Assembly (NCBI GenBank): GCA_002427045.1
Contig: DIPO01000004.1
Span: forward strand, 17,799 to 42,732
DNA length: 24,934 nucleotides
From: Firmicutes bacterium UBA5486
Lineage (GTDB): Bacteria; Bacillota; UBA4882; UBA10575
Direction of reading: 5' to 3'
The notes below the pieces were generated by a model that saw only the letters and a list, made by a program, of their open reading frames with translations, had not been told where the DNA came from and searched no databases. Positions 1 through 7,419 of this stretch are shown piece by piece (positions within the stretch are counted from its first letter, which is position 1; every line of letters starts with the position of its first letter). Made by a program: the position numbers and the translations under genes.

Positions 1-566
1 TATCTCCTTATCTTTATAAAGATCTTTCGGAAACAGATACCCCCCAGGATGTTTTAGGTCTAATTTCACTTCCTATAGAAGATGTTGAGTTTCCGGAAGT
101 GAAGGAAAAGTATTTAGGTTTAATTCTTCATCAGATTCAAGATCCTGGTAATCTCGGAACTATTATCCGGACTTCGTGGGCTGCTGGGATCAAAGATATC
201 TTTATTACTCCAGGTACGGTGGATCCTTATTCAGGTAAAGTAGTCCGTGCTTCACAAGGGGGAATCTTTAATGTACGAATTATATCTTCTCCCTTACATG
301 CTATCCTTTCCTGGGCTACAATGGGAAGAATTAAGATCTGGGCGGCTGATCCCCAGGGAACTCATCTTTATTTTCAACAGGATTTTACGGATTCAACCAT
401 GTTTTTACTAGGGAATGAAGCAAGAGGGTTTGGTTTTCCTGATAATAGTTTTAAGGAAAGTTTAGATTATCTGCGAATACCCTTACCCGGGGGGGCAGAA
501 TCCCTAAATGTCGCGATTTCAGCGGGAATTCTTATTTATGATGCTATCCGTCAACGATTAATTTAA
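1..566 (+). CDS. TrmH/SpoU-family RNA 2'-O-methyltransferase, 5'-truncated by the window edge
   Basis: This is the C-terminal part of a SAM-dependent enzyme that methylates a ribose 2'-hydroxyl in rRNA or tRNA. The reading frame is open from base 3 to the TAA at 564-566, so the gene begins before the window. An in-frame GTG at 99 has no convincing ribosome binding site and cuts into the fold, so it is not taken as the start. All three SpoU motifs are visible: DPGNLGTIIRTSWAAG (motif 1), LLGNEARGF (motif 2) and PLPGGAESLNVAISAGI (motif 3). They build the trefoil-knot SAM pocket and the dimer interface. The N-terminal substrate-binding domain lies outside the window, so the target nucleotide (RlmB-like, TsnR-like or other) cannot be named. 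The malic enzyme gene follows after 40 bp. The family call is secure and the specific substrate is unknown. Confidence 0.93.
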   Translation, partial: SPYLYKDLSETDTPQDVLGLISLPIEDVEFPEVKEKYLGLILHQIQDPGNLGTIIRTSWAAGIKDIFITPGTVDPYSGKVVRASQGGIFNVRIISSPLHAILSWATMGRIKIWAADPQGTHLYFQQDFTDSTMFLLGNEARGFGFPDNSFKESLDYLRIPLPGGAESLNVAISAGILIYDAIRQRLI

Positions 567-606
567 AATGAATTAGAGAGAAGACTAAGAAGTAAGGAGC
601 AGTAAG

Positions 607-1833
607 ATGGAAATAAAGTCAGAGGCATTAAGATTGCATGAAGATAATCGGGGTAAAATTGAGATTTGTAGTAAGGTTAAGCTAGAAAATGCAGATGACC
701 TTAGTCTTGCTTATACCCCAGGTGTTGCTGAACCTTGCCGAGAGATTCAAAGAGATCCTTCTCTGGTAAATAATTATACTAACAAAGGAAATACGGTGGC
801 AGTTATATCAGATGGAACAGCTGTTTTAGGTTTAGGTGATATTGGGCCGGAAGCGGCTTTACCTGTAATGGAAGGAAAAGCTATTCTTTTTAAGACTTTT
901 GCTAAGATTGATGCTATTCCTATCTGCTTAGGTACTAAAAATACCGATGAGATTATTGAGACTGTTATTAGATTAGCTCCTACTTTTGGCGGAATTAATC
1001 TTGAAGATATTTCGGCACCACGTTGTTTTAAGATTGAAGAAGAGATTATTTCCCGGGTAGGGATTCCAGTTTTTCATGATGATCAACATGGGACAGGTGT
1101 AGTTTGCCTGGCGGGTTTATTAAATGCCTTGCGGGTAGTAGATAAAAAAATAGATCAAGTTAAGATTGTGATTAATGGCGCGGGTTCTGCTGGCCAAGCG
1201 ATTGCTAGACTTCTTTGGACAGCTGGTGCTCGGCAGATTAAACTATGTGATTTAAAAGGTATTCTTAGTCCCGATCAGGAAGGTATTAATTCCTATCAAA
1301 AAGCTTTAGCTCAACTTACTAATCCGGAAAAAGTAAAAGGAGATTTGTCTTCAGCCTTAAAAGGCGCTGATGTTTTTATTGGTGTATCAGCCGCCAATAT
1401 ACTCTCTAGTGAAATGGTAAAACAGATGGCTCCTCAGCCAGTGCTTTTTGCGATGGCCAATCCAGAACCGGAAATTAGTCCGGAAGAGGCTAAAAGGGGT
1501 GGAGCGGCGATTATCGGAACCGGTCGTTCGGACTATCCTAACCAGGTTAATAATATCCTTGGTTTTCCTGGTATCTTCCGTGGTGCCCTTGATGTACAGG
1601 CCAAACGTATTTCGAAAGGGATGATGTTAGCAGCAGCTTACGCAATAGCTTCCTTAATTAGTCAGGAAGAACTTGCTACAGATTATGTAATACCTAGTCC
1701 CTTTGATCCGCGGGTAGTTCCGGCGGTGGCTTATGCAGTGGGCTCAAAAGCGATTGAGGAAGGACTGGCCAAGCTTTCTATTACCAAAGAAGATCTAAAG
1801 AAGAATTTGATTAAAAAGTTTGGAAATTGGTAA
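607..1833 (+). CDS. NAD(P)-dependent malic enzyme (oxaloacetate-decarboxylating)
   Basis: A cytosolic enzyme that oxidatively decarboxylates malate to pyruvate and CO2 with reduction of NAD(P)+. The 408-aa length is that of the short bacterial malic enzymes. Visible landmarks run in the expected order: YTPGVAEPCREI near the N-terminus, then SDGTAVLGLGDIGP with the following VMEGKAILFKTFAKIDAIP (substrate and catalytic lysine region), VFHDDQHGTG (metal and malate binding), the Rossmann dinucleotide loop INGAGSAGQAIARL, and ANPEPEI near the C-terminal part. The ATG at 607 is preceded by a purine-rich stretch with AAGGAG at the right distance. The cofactor preference (NAD or NADP) cannot be read by eye. 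No classical terminator follows. The next gene starts 87 bp downstream behind a hairpin that covers its ribosome binding site. Confidence 0.96.
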   Translation: MEIKSEALRLHEDNRGKIEICSKVKLENADDLSLAYTPGVAEPCREIQRDPSLVNNYTNKGNTVAVISDGTAVLGLGDIGPEAALPVMEGKAILFKTFAKIDAIPICLGTKNTDEIIETVIRLAPTFGGINLEDISAPRCFKIEEEIISRVGIPVFHDDQHGTGVVCLAGLLNALRVVDKKIDQVKIVINGAGSAGQAIARLLWTAGARQIKLCDLKGILSPDQEGINSYQKALAQLTNPEKVKGDLSSALKGADVFIGVSAANILSSEMVKQMAPQPVLFAMANPEPEISPEEAKRGGAAIIGTGRSDYPNQVNNILGFPGIFRGALDVQAKRISKGMMLAAAYAIASLISQEELATDYVIPSPFDPRVVPAVAYAVGSKAIEEGLAKLSITKEDLKKNLIKKFGNW

Positions 1834-1862
1834 ATCCTTTGTATCTTTAAAAAGACATAAAG

Positions 1863-1912
1863 CCTCCCTTTAATTCATAGGTTATAAAAGAATTTTTGTA
1901 CAAAAAGGGAGG
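1863..1912 (+). promoter_or_regulatory. Candidate SD-sequestering hairpin with embedded palindrome
   Basis: CCTCCCTTT at 1863-1871 is perfectly complementary to AAAGGGAGG at 1904-1912, and the right arm contains the Shine-Dalgarno of the gene starting at 1921. Folding would hide the ribosome binding site in a 9-bp stem with a 32-nt loop. Overlapping it, TTTTTGTACAAAAA (1893-1906) is a perfect 14-bp palindrome that could instead be a protein operator or a competing hairpin. Complementarity is seen directly; a regulatory role is inference. Confidence 0.35.
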
Positions 1913-1920
1913 GTTGCCCG

Positions 1921-2529
1921 GTGAATAGCTTATTTTTGTTATTAATCTTTTTATTCTGGAGTATCGGGCTTTATTATCAGTTTAATAGCATAAGTAGATC
2001 AACAAGTTTTAAGATAGCTGCCTCCATAGTATTCCGAGTATTATTTAATAATTATTTTCCGCCAGAAAACGGTTTTAGATGGCAATTTTTACAGATGGCA
2101 CTGATGATTAAGTTTGGACAAATGTTCGTAATTGCCCTTCTAATCAGGGCATGTTTCTCTGCTGGTCTGTGGGAAGTAGCTTATCTAATTTTATTCCTGG
2201 TGGTAACCGGATTTGGCCTTTATTATTTGGCTACTAGAGAGAAGGGGAGAAAGAAAGAGTGCCAGAGTATTTACTTACTCCCTAACGAATATGGTGTTTA
2301 TGAACTTACTCTTTCAGAGTCTGGTTTGGAAAGAGAGTGGATCGGGGCTACTTTAGCAGAATTGGATCTAAGGAAAAAAGACCTTTTAGTTCTTTCAATT
2401 TTACGTTCTGGAAAACCAACAATCTTTCCTAAAGGCCCAGAGGTTTTATTGGCAGGAGATCAGCTACTGGTTTTCGGGAAAAGTACTAGGCTTCCATCAG
2501 AAGAAAGACAAGAAACAGCGGAAGATTGA
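1921..2529 (+). CDS. Membrane protein with C-terminal TrkA-C (RCK_C) domain
   Basis: A 202-aa protein of unknown specific function. An N-terminal hydrophobic segment (about residues 2-20) and further hydrophobic stretches (about residues 58-105) indicate an integral membrane protein. The remainder is soluble. From about residue 117 to the end it resembles the TrkA-C domain: it has the typical run ending LLAGDQLLVFGKSTRL, preceded by the strand-helix pattern GATLAELDLRKKDLLVLSI and the variable loop RSGKPTIFPKG. TrkA-C domains bind small regulatory ligands in potassium and other ion transport proteins, so a transport-linked sensor is plausible, but no pore or TrkA-N domain is present. The GTG start at 1921 follows GGGAGGG. 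The gene is co-directional with mtrB, which starts 85 bp downstream. Confidence 0.75.
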   Translation: MNSLFLLLIFLFWSIGLYYQFNSISRSTSFKIAASIVFRVLFNNYFPPENGFRWQFLQMALMIKFGQMFVIALLIRACFSAGLWEVAYLILFLVVTGFGLYYLATREKGRKKECQSIYLLPNEYGVYELTLSESGLEREWIGATLAELDLRKKDLLVLSILRSGKPTIFPKGPEVLLAGDQLLVFGKSTRLPSEERQETAED

Positions 2530-2531
2530 TT

Positions 2532-2541
2532 GCGCGCGCGC
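2532..2541. repeat. (GC)5 dinucleotide tract
   Basis: Ten alternating G and C bases lie directly after the stop of the TrkA-C gene in otherwise AT-rich DNA. Alternating purine-pyrimidine GC tracts can adopt the Z form under negative supercoiling. No function can be assigned. Confidence 0.8.
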
Positions 2542-2614
2542 TAAGATTACGTATTCTATGTTTAGAGGGTATGAACTATGAAATAATATAGAATTACAGA
2601 AAGGAGGATGGGTC

Positions 2615-2854
2615 ATGGAAGAGGAGATTAATCAGGAAGTATTAGGAGAATATATCATGGTTAAAGCTTTGGAAGATGGTGTAACCATTATCGGTCTAAC
2701 TAGAGGAAAAGATACTCGTTTTCACCATACAGAAAAACTGGACCAAGGAGAGGTTATGATCTTTCAATTTACCCATCATACCTCAGCTATTAAAATTCGC
2801 GGAAGAGCAGAAATTATTGCTAGCCATGGAAAGATAATGGCAGGAAGAGACTAG
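2615..2854 (+). CDS. mtrB: Trp RNA-binding attenuation protein (TRAP)
   Basis: TRAP forms an 11-subunit ring. When it binds tryptophan, the ring wraps RNA leaders carrying repeated (G/U)AG triplets and shuts down trp genes by transcription attenuation or translation block. The 79-aa protein matches recalled Bacillus MtrB closely, with an offset of +4: IIGLTRGKDT, FHHTEKLDQGEV and FTHHTSAIKIRG. The RNA-binding lysine/arginine set (Bacillus K37, K56, R58) is present as K41, K60, R62. The tryptophan-pocket threonines (Bacillus T25, T30, T49, T52) are T29, T34, T53, T56. The ATG at 2615 follows AAAGGAGG. Its leader has an imperfect inverted repeat (TTCTAT at 2554-2559 against ATAGAA at 2588-2593). 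In Bacillus subtilis mtrB follows mtrA (folE); no folE, trp gene or anti-TRAP gene is seen here. Confidence 0.95.
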   Translation: MEEEINQEVLGEYIMVKALEDGVTIIGLTRGKDTRFHHTEKLDQGEVMIFQFTHHTSAIKIRGRAEIIASHGKIMAGRD

Positions 2855-3696
2855 CTTGGATAATTAAAGGACTTTCTGTATTGCATAGGAGAGAGTCCGG
2901 TTATTGATTTAAAGACTCTGCCAAAATGGGTTAAACTTTCATAACCAACTGTTGCTGCTATTTCAGTGATATTAAGCTGGGTGGTTTTTAAAAGTTTTTG
3001 TGCCTCTTTTATTCTAATGCTATTTAAATATTCCACAAAAGAGAATCCTGTGCCTTTATTAAAAATCCGGCTTAAATAATAGGGGCTGATGGAAAAGTTC
3101 TTAGCAACGATTTTTAAAGATAGTTTTTGGTCATAATTGTTATTTATGTATCGGACAATCTCCGATACTTTTTTATGCATTGAACCGGGATGTTCATAAT
3201 TTTCATTCTGTTTATTAATTAATAAACGGTTAGTTGTAATAAGAATTTCAACCAGTAAAACCCGGAGAAATAATTCGGAGTCAGGAAAAGCATTTTTGCT
3301 TTCCTCAATCATTTTAAAGAGTAGGCTTTCAATATAAATTAAATCTTGTTTCTCCGGACGGATCACCTTAGCTTTACTAAAGCAATCTAGTAAATTAAAA
3401 TTAGTTTCTTTAGAAATAATATCATCAATAAATTCCTTTTTAAAATAGATAAGAATTCTTTCATGGCTTGAAGAGCCTGCTTGCAATGTCCTATGCATCT
3501 CATTCATATTGATTAATACAATATCACCCTGGAGTACATGGTAGGTGCGATCTTTGATAAAATAAATCCTTTCACCGGACCATAGATAATATAGTTCATA
3601 ATAATCATGGTAATGTTTTTTTTCCATATTATAAGGACTGGTTCGTTTTCCCCATGCAATTCGGAAGAGATCAGGATCAAATATTTGCTTTGCCAA
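2851..3696 (-). CDS. AraC/XylS-family transcriptional regulator with N-terminal cupin
   Basis: A 281-aa DNA-binding regulator. Residues about 20-90 form a cupin-type ligand-binding domain (HYHDYYELYYLWSG, then GDIVLINMNEMHRT), typical of sugar-responsive members. Residues about 178-277 hold the two helix-turn-helix motifs: LSLKIVAKNFSISPYYLSRIF and the family signature region ITEIAATVGYESLTHFGRVF followed by GLSPMQYR. The start is a TTG at 3694-3696 (+ strand coordinates), chosen because GGGGTGA lies just upstream and the preceding frame gives no better start. A TATAAT-like element lies 20 bp upstream of the start, but no good -35 was found. The gene converges on mtrB and the stop codons overlap in CTAG (2851-2854). 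The inducer and target genes are unknown. Confidence 0.92.
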   Translation of the reverse strand: MAKQIFDPDLFRIAWGKRTSPYNMEKKHYHDYYELYYLWSGERIYFIKDRTYHVLQGDIVLINMNEMHRTLQAGSSSHERILIYFKKEFIDDIISKETNFNLLDCFSKAKVIRPEKQDLIYIESLLFKMIEESKNAFPDSELFLRVLLVEILITTNRLLINKQNENYEHPGSMHKKVSEIVRYINNNYDQKLSLKIVAKNFSISPYYLSRIFNKGTGFSFVEYLNSIRIKEAQKLLKTTQLNITEIAATVGYESLTHFGRVFKSITGLSPMQYRKSFNYPS

Positions 3697-3898
3697 AAGG
3701 TATCACCCCATAATTATTATACCTTAAAAAAGTTAAATCGTACATTTTACCTTCTTTTAAATTTCATTTTTTATCATTTAAAATATCTCATATTATGCTG
3801 TTTTAATAAAGAGTTATTCCACTGTAATTGATTAAGGATATTGGCATTCCATAGGCCTATCGAGGATGTAGACATACTTCTTAATATATAGAAATTGC

Positions 3899-3927
3899 TT
3901 GTCTATTTAGATATAAAAAGATATACT
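3899..3927 (+). promoter_or_regulatory. Putative sigma-70 type promoter of the defence operon
   Basis: TTGTCT (3899-3904) is separated by exactly 17 bp from TATACT (3922-3927), and the first gene of the operon begins about 50 bp downstream. The leader after it is extremely AT-rich and has two near-identical copies of AAATTATATRG just before the ribosome binding site. The rest of the 283-bp spacer upstream (3697-3979) shows no gene or integrase remnant. Confidence 0.5.
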
Positions 3928-3979
3928 TGTAATATAAGAAAATAATATAAAAATTATATAGAAATTATATGGAAAGAAG

Positions 3980-4237
3980 GTGTTTGCTATTGCTATCATA
4001 AAAACCTTCTATAAAAATCAAACGGAAGTTGCAGAAGCAATTAACTTTGTTATAGATAGTTATTGGGCTGACAAAATTAAAGAAATGGAAATGATTGATT
4101 TAATAAGAGAAATTATTAAAAACAATCATTCTTTAGCATTTAAAAATGGGGACTTTACTACTATATTAAAACAGCGTTGTGGGAAGAGAAGGTTGGAAAT
4201 TTCTTTAAATATATGGAAAGATAGGGGCGAGGATTAG
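3980..4237 (+). CDS. Small protein of unknown function (TIGR04540-like), first gene of defence operon
   Basis: An 85-aa protein without signal peptide or membrane span. It is rich in charged residues, with a predicted helical core (FYKNQTEVAEAINFVIDSYW) and a basic, cysteine-containing tail (KQRCGKRRLE). From memory it resembles the small clostridial family TIGR04540, whose role I do not know; this assignment is tentative. The start is uncertain. The GTG at 3980 overlaps the likely Shine-Dalgarno AAGAAGGTG, so initiation may really occur a few codons downstream (an ATT lies at 3989). It ends 11 bp before the helicase gene, whose ribosome binding site AGGGGGG lies in the gap, so the two are probably co-transcribed. 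A regulatory or accessory role is inferred from position only. Confidence 0.6.
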   Translation: MFAIAIIKTFYKNQTEVAEAINFVIDSYWADKIKEMEMIDLIREIIKNNHSLAFKNGDFTTILKQRCGKRRLEISLNIWKDRGED

Positions 4238-4248
4238 GGGGGCAGTAT

Positions 4249-6069
4249 ATGAATGAGGTGATTAGCTCCAATGACCAACTTATATCAAAAATCAATGAAG
4301 TACTAAAAGAAAAAAGCGGCAGGAATGTTAATATTATAAATGATAAATTAACTTTATCCGTATTCGGGGAACTTTCTAAAAATCTAAAGAATGTGGCTCA
4401 AATTAACTTTATTATCCGCAATACATCCTATATACCATCTGGACGTGAGCTACCACGTGAATTTAAAATTAGCCAAAATAATACCGACCTTTTTTTTAAC
4501 TCTTATGATATAATTCAAAAAAACAAACTAGTACATTTTGCCAAAGCTAAAACCATGCATGATTTTATTAAAAGCCACGTTAATGTCAGAAAAGTTAAAT
4601 CACCTGGCAAAATTACGGGAAATATCGTTATGATTGATGACGAAATAGCTATCCAAGGTACATCTTCTCTCGAGGTATCCAGAAAGACAAAACGTGGTGA
4701 ATTGGCTCCTATTCATTTTAATTCCATCGTTAATGATAAAGCCCAGATGGAACACTTTAAAAGGCTTTTTCAGATTATATGGGGTAATAATGATTATACC
4801 GAAGACTACAAAGAAGAGCTGTTAGAAAGTCTTAACTATGTATATAAGGACTATTCTCCCGAATTTCTTTATTATTTTACATTGAAAGAGCTTTTTAGCA
4901 ATCAGCTTGATAGTGGTGTGGAGCGTTTTGAAAAGGATAGAACAGGTTTTAAAAAGTCAGTAATCTGGAATAGTTTATATGAGTTCCAGAAAGATGCAGT
5001 CGTTTCTGCTATCCAGAAAATTAATAAGTATAACGGTTGCATTATTGCTGATAGTGTTGGATTAGGAAAAACCTTTGAGGCGCTAGCTGTGATTAAATAC
5101 TTTGAGCTTCGGGAAGATAATGTATTGGTTTTATGCCCTGCCAAGCTTGATGATAACTGGGATTCCTTTAAGAATCCGTATATCGACAATGCTTTTGTGA
5201 AGGATAATTTTAACTATAAAATCCTTTGTCATACTGACTTGACAAGGACGAGAGGTTACTCCAGAAGCGGTATTGATTTGTCTCGTATCAATTGGAGTCA
5301 CTTTGATTTAGTAGTCATCGATGAGTCTCATAACTTCCGCAACCGAAATGAAGACGTGGAGCATATGAGTCGATATATGAAATTAATGAATGATATCATT
5401 AAAAAAGGCCATGGAAAAAAGGTATTGATGTTATCGGCCACCCCAGTTAATAACTCGCTTGTAGATCTCAAAAACCAAATAAGCATTATTACTGCCGATA
5501 GGGATTATGCCTTTGAAGAAAAAGGAATATCCAGTGTATCCAATCTGCTTCGTAAAGCACAAAAAGAGATTAATGACTGGCTTGAAACAGAAGAACGGAC
5601 AAAAAACAATCTATTAGATAGGCTTCCAGCAGAATTTTATAAACTACTCGAAATGATTACTATTTCTCGGAGCAGAAAGCATATCACGGGTTACTACGGA
5701 GACAGTAATCTAGGGAAATTCCCCAATAAACTTCCCCCTAAAACATACTATCCAGAAATAGACACAGAAGGAAAACTACTCGATTTTGATGAAACTAATG
5801 AAACTCTAGAATCTTTAAAGCTTGCGGTTTATTCTCCTATGTCTTATATAAAATCGGAATACAAGGAGCATTATCGAATAAAGTATCAGACAGTATATGG
5901 AGATAGAGTTTTGTTCTACCACGAAAACCGCGAACTTATTACTGCCAGGCTGCAACGGTTTAATTTATTTAAACGCCTTGAAAGTTCTATATTTGCTTTT
6001 GGTGAAACGATACGAAGGTTAATAGATAGAATTGATAACTATATTGATGCAATATCCCGTTTCGGGTGA
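4249..6069 (+). CDS. SNF2/DEAD-like helicase with degenerate PLD-like N-terminus, N-terminal part of a frameshifted gene
   Basis: First 606 residues of a large superfamily 2 ATPase. Residues about 95-180 resemble a phospholipase D-like domain (IVMIDDEIAIQGTSSLE at 126-142), but the HxK signature expected just before it is missing, so nuclease activity is doubtful. Helicase motifs follow: Q-type motif near YEFQKDAVVSA, Walker A DSVGLGKT (K274), Walker B DESH (358-361) and LSATPVNN (395-402). The frame ends at a TGA (6067-6069) before the second RecA lobe. That lobe lies in the +1 frame of the next ORF. Deleting one G of the GGG at 6064-6066 joins the two as ISRFG-DVELEGEDY and gives one 1052-aa protein, the expected architecture. 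As it stands, this half would lack motifs IV-VI and be inactive. The ATG at 4249 has a strong AGGGGGG site. Confidence 0.85.
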   Translation: MNEVISSNDQLISKINEVLKEKSGRNVNIINDKLTLSVFGELSKNLKNVAQINFIIRNTSYIPSGRELPREFKISQNNTDLFFNSYDIIQKNKLVHFAKAKTMHDFIKSHVNVRKVKSPGKITGNIVMIDDEIAIQGTSSLEVSRKTKRGELAPIHFNSIVNDKAQMEHFKRLFQIIWGNNDYTEDYKEELLESLNYVYKDYSPEFLYYFTLKELFSNQLDSGVERFEKDRTGFKKSVIWNSLYEFQKDAVVSAIQKINKYNGCIIADSVGLGKTFEALAVIKYFELREDNVLVLCPAKLDDNWDSFKNPYIDNAFVKDNFNYKILCHTDLTRTRGYSRSGIDLSRINWSHFDLVVIDESHNFRNRNEDVEHMSRYMKLMNDIIKKGHGKKVLMLSATPVNNSLVDLKNQISIITADRDYAFEEKGISSVSNLLRKAQKEINDWLETEERTKNNLLDRLPAEFYKLLEMITISRSRKHITGYYGDSNLGKFPNKLPPKTYYPEIDTEGKLLDFDETNETLESLKLAVYSPMSYIKSEYKEHYRIKYQTVYGDRVLFYHENRELITARLQRFNLFKRLESSIFAFGETIRRLIDRIDNYIDAISRFG

Positions 6070-7408
6070 TGTTGAGCTTGAGGGAGAGGATTATACGGAA
6101 GAGGATGTTACCCTAGACTATAAATATGAGATTAAAGTGGAACATTTAATAGCATCAGATTTTCTGAATGATTTATACTACGACAAAGTGATATTAGAAG
6201 ATTTATACAGGAATGTTTTAGAAGTTTTGAATAATAAAAGGGATGCGAAGCTAAAGAAGCTTGAAGATATAATTATTGAAAAAATCACCAAAACTCCTTA
6301 CAATCCAGGAAACAGGAAAATGCTTATCTTCTCTGCCTTTGCGGATACAGCCAATTATCTCTATGACAGTATTGCTGAGGAACTTGCTAAACATGGTATT
6401 AATGTTGCGTGTATTACAGGATCCGGAGAACCACGAACTACAATAAAAAATATTCCTAGTGAGTTTAATACCATTCTTCGACACTTTTCTCCCAAATCCA
6501 AACTGGGGGAGGACTTACCGAAACAGAACCAGATTGATGTAGTAATTGCTACGGATTGTATTTCCGAGGGACAAAACTTACAGGATTGCGACAATGTTAT
6601 TAACTATGATATTCAATGGAATCCTGTTGTTCTTATTCAGAGATTTGGTAGAGTAGATCGTATCGGCAGTCAGAATAAAAACATTGCTATGATTAATTTT
6701 TTCCCCAATATGGCTCTCAATGATTACTTACAACTTGAGCAAAGAGTGAAAGGCAAAATGACGGCGGTTAACCTTACGTCTACGGGTGAAGAGGATTTTC
6801 TTTCACCTGAAATGAATGATTTTATGTTCCGAAAAAAACAGCTAGAAAGATTACAAAAAGAAGTTGTCGAGCTGGATGAGCTTAATGATAATATCTCACT
6901 AACTGATCTGAATATGAATGATTATATTTACGAATTATCAGGTTACATAAAGGAGCATCCTGATATTTTGCGGGTTCCCAGAGGCGTTTACTCAGTAGCC
7001 GATGGGGAAAAGAAAGGTTGCATTTTTTGCTTTAAGCACCAAAATGATAATGAAAAGCCCTCCAGCGAAAGTTCCCTTTATCCTTATTATGTCATGTATA
7101 TCAGCAACGGTGGCGAGGTTTACTATGGCAATGTTAATGCTAGACAAGTGCTGAAAGAGTTTCGAAAGATAGCCTACGGAAAGTCAATACCCGATCGGCA
7201 ATTGTTTAAAAAGTTTAATAAACGCACCCTAAATACTCAAAATATGTCCTTTTATTCTAAACTGCTCAATAAGGCCATAAAAGAAATCCAGGGTCATGAA
7301 GATAAAAAAGCGGAAGTAAGTATCTTTGATTTCGGTGGTTATAATAATGATTTTGCCAATACCAGCACCGATGATTTTGAGTTAATATCTTTTTTGGTAG
7401 TGGAATAG
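6032..7408 (+). CDS. SNF2-type helicase, C-terminal part (second RecA lobe) of a frameshifted gene
   Basis: This frame carries the second half of the helicase that begins at 4249. The first possible start is a TTG at 6032, with an ATG at 6047; neither has a good ribosome binding site, so independent translation is unlikely. True homologous sequence begins around 6066. Visible motifs are KMLIFSAFADTANYL (motif IV region), IATDCISEGQNLQDCD (motif V) and QRFGRVDRIGSQN (motif VI, residues 203-215 from the TTG), with arginine fingers R207 and R210. About 230 further residues form a C-terminal extension without recognised motifs. The stop is 11 bp before the preferred start of the DUF4391 gene. The lesion could be a natural mutation, an assembly error or, less likely, a +1 recoding site. 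Confidence 0.82.
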   Translation: MITILMQYPVSGDVELEGEDYTEEDVTLDYKYEIKVEHLIASDFLNDLYYDKVILEDLYRNVLEVLNNKRDAKLKKLEDIIIEKITKTPYNPGNRKMLIFSAFADTANYLYDSIAEELAKHGINVACITGSGEPRTTIKNIPSEFNTILRHFSPKSKLGEDLPKQNQIDVVIATDCISEGQNLQDCDNVINYDIQWNPVVLIQRFGRVDRIGSQNKNIAMINFFPNMALNDYLQLEQRVKGKMTAVNLTSTGEEDFLSPEMNDFMFRKKQLERLQKEVVELDELNDNISLTDLNMNDYIYELSGYIKEHPDILRVPRGVYSVADGEKKGCIFCFKHQNDNEKPSSESSLYPYYVMYISNGGEVYYGNVNARQVLKEFRKIAYGKSIPDRQLFKKFNKRTLNTQNMSFYSKLLNKAIKEIQGHEDKKAEVSIFDFGGYNNDFANTSTDDFELISFLVVE

Positions 7409-7419
7409 AGGTGACAGAG

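Noticed and set aside
574..606. NAG-rich leader of the malic enzyme as a TRAP target
   Set aside because: Most triplets are AAG or CAG, and many are adjacent without the 2-3 nt spacers TRAP needs; it is better explained as a purine-rich ribosome binding region.
3607..3831. 74-aa plus-strand ORF over the AraC start
   Set aside because: It is antisense to the well-supported AraC gene and its upstream AT-rich spacer, without a ribosome binding site or protein-like composition.
6061..6069. Programmed +1 frameshift at GGG TGA joining the helicase halves
   Set aside because: A Gly tRNA could slip from GGG to GGT before the stop, but there is no upstream Shine-Dalgarno-like stimulator as in prfB. 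A second GGG lesion nearby makes a simple indel or sequencing error likelier.
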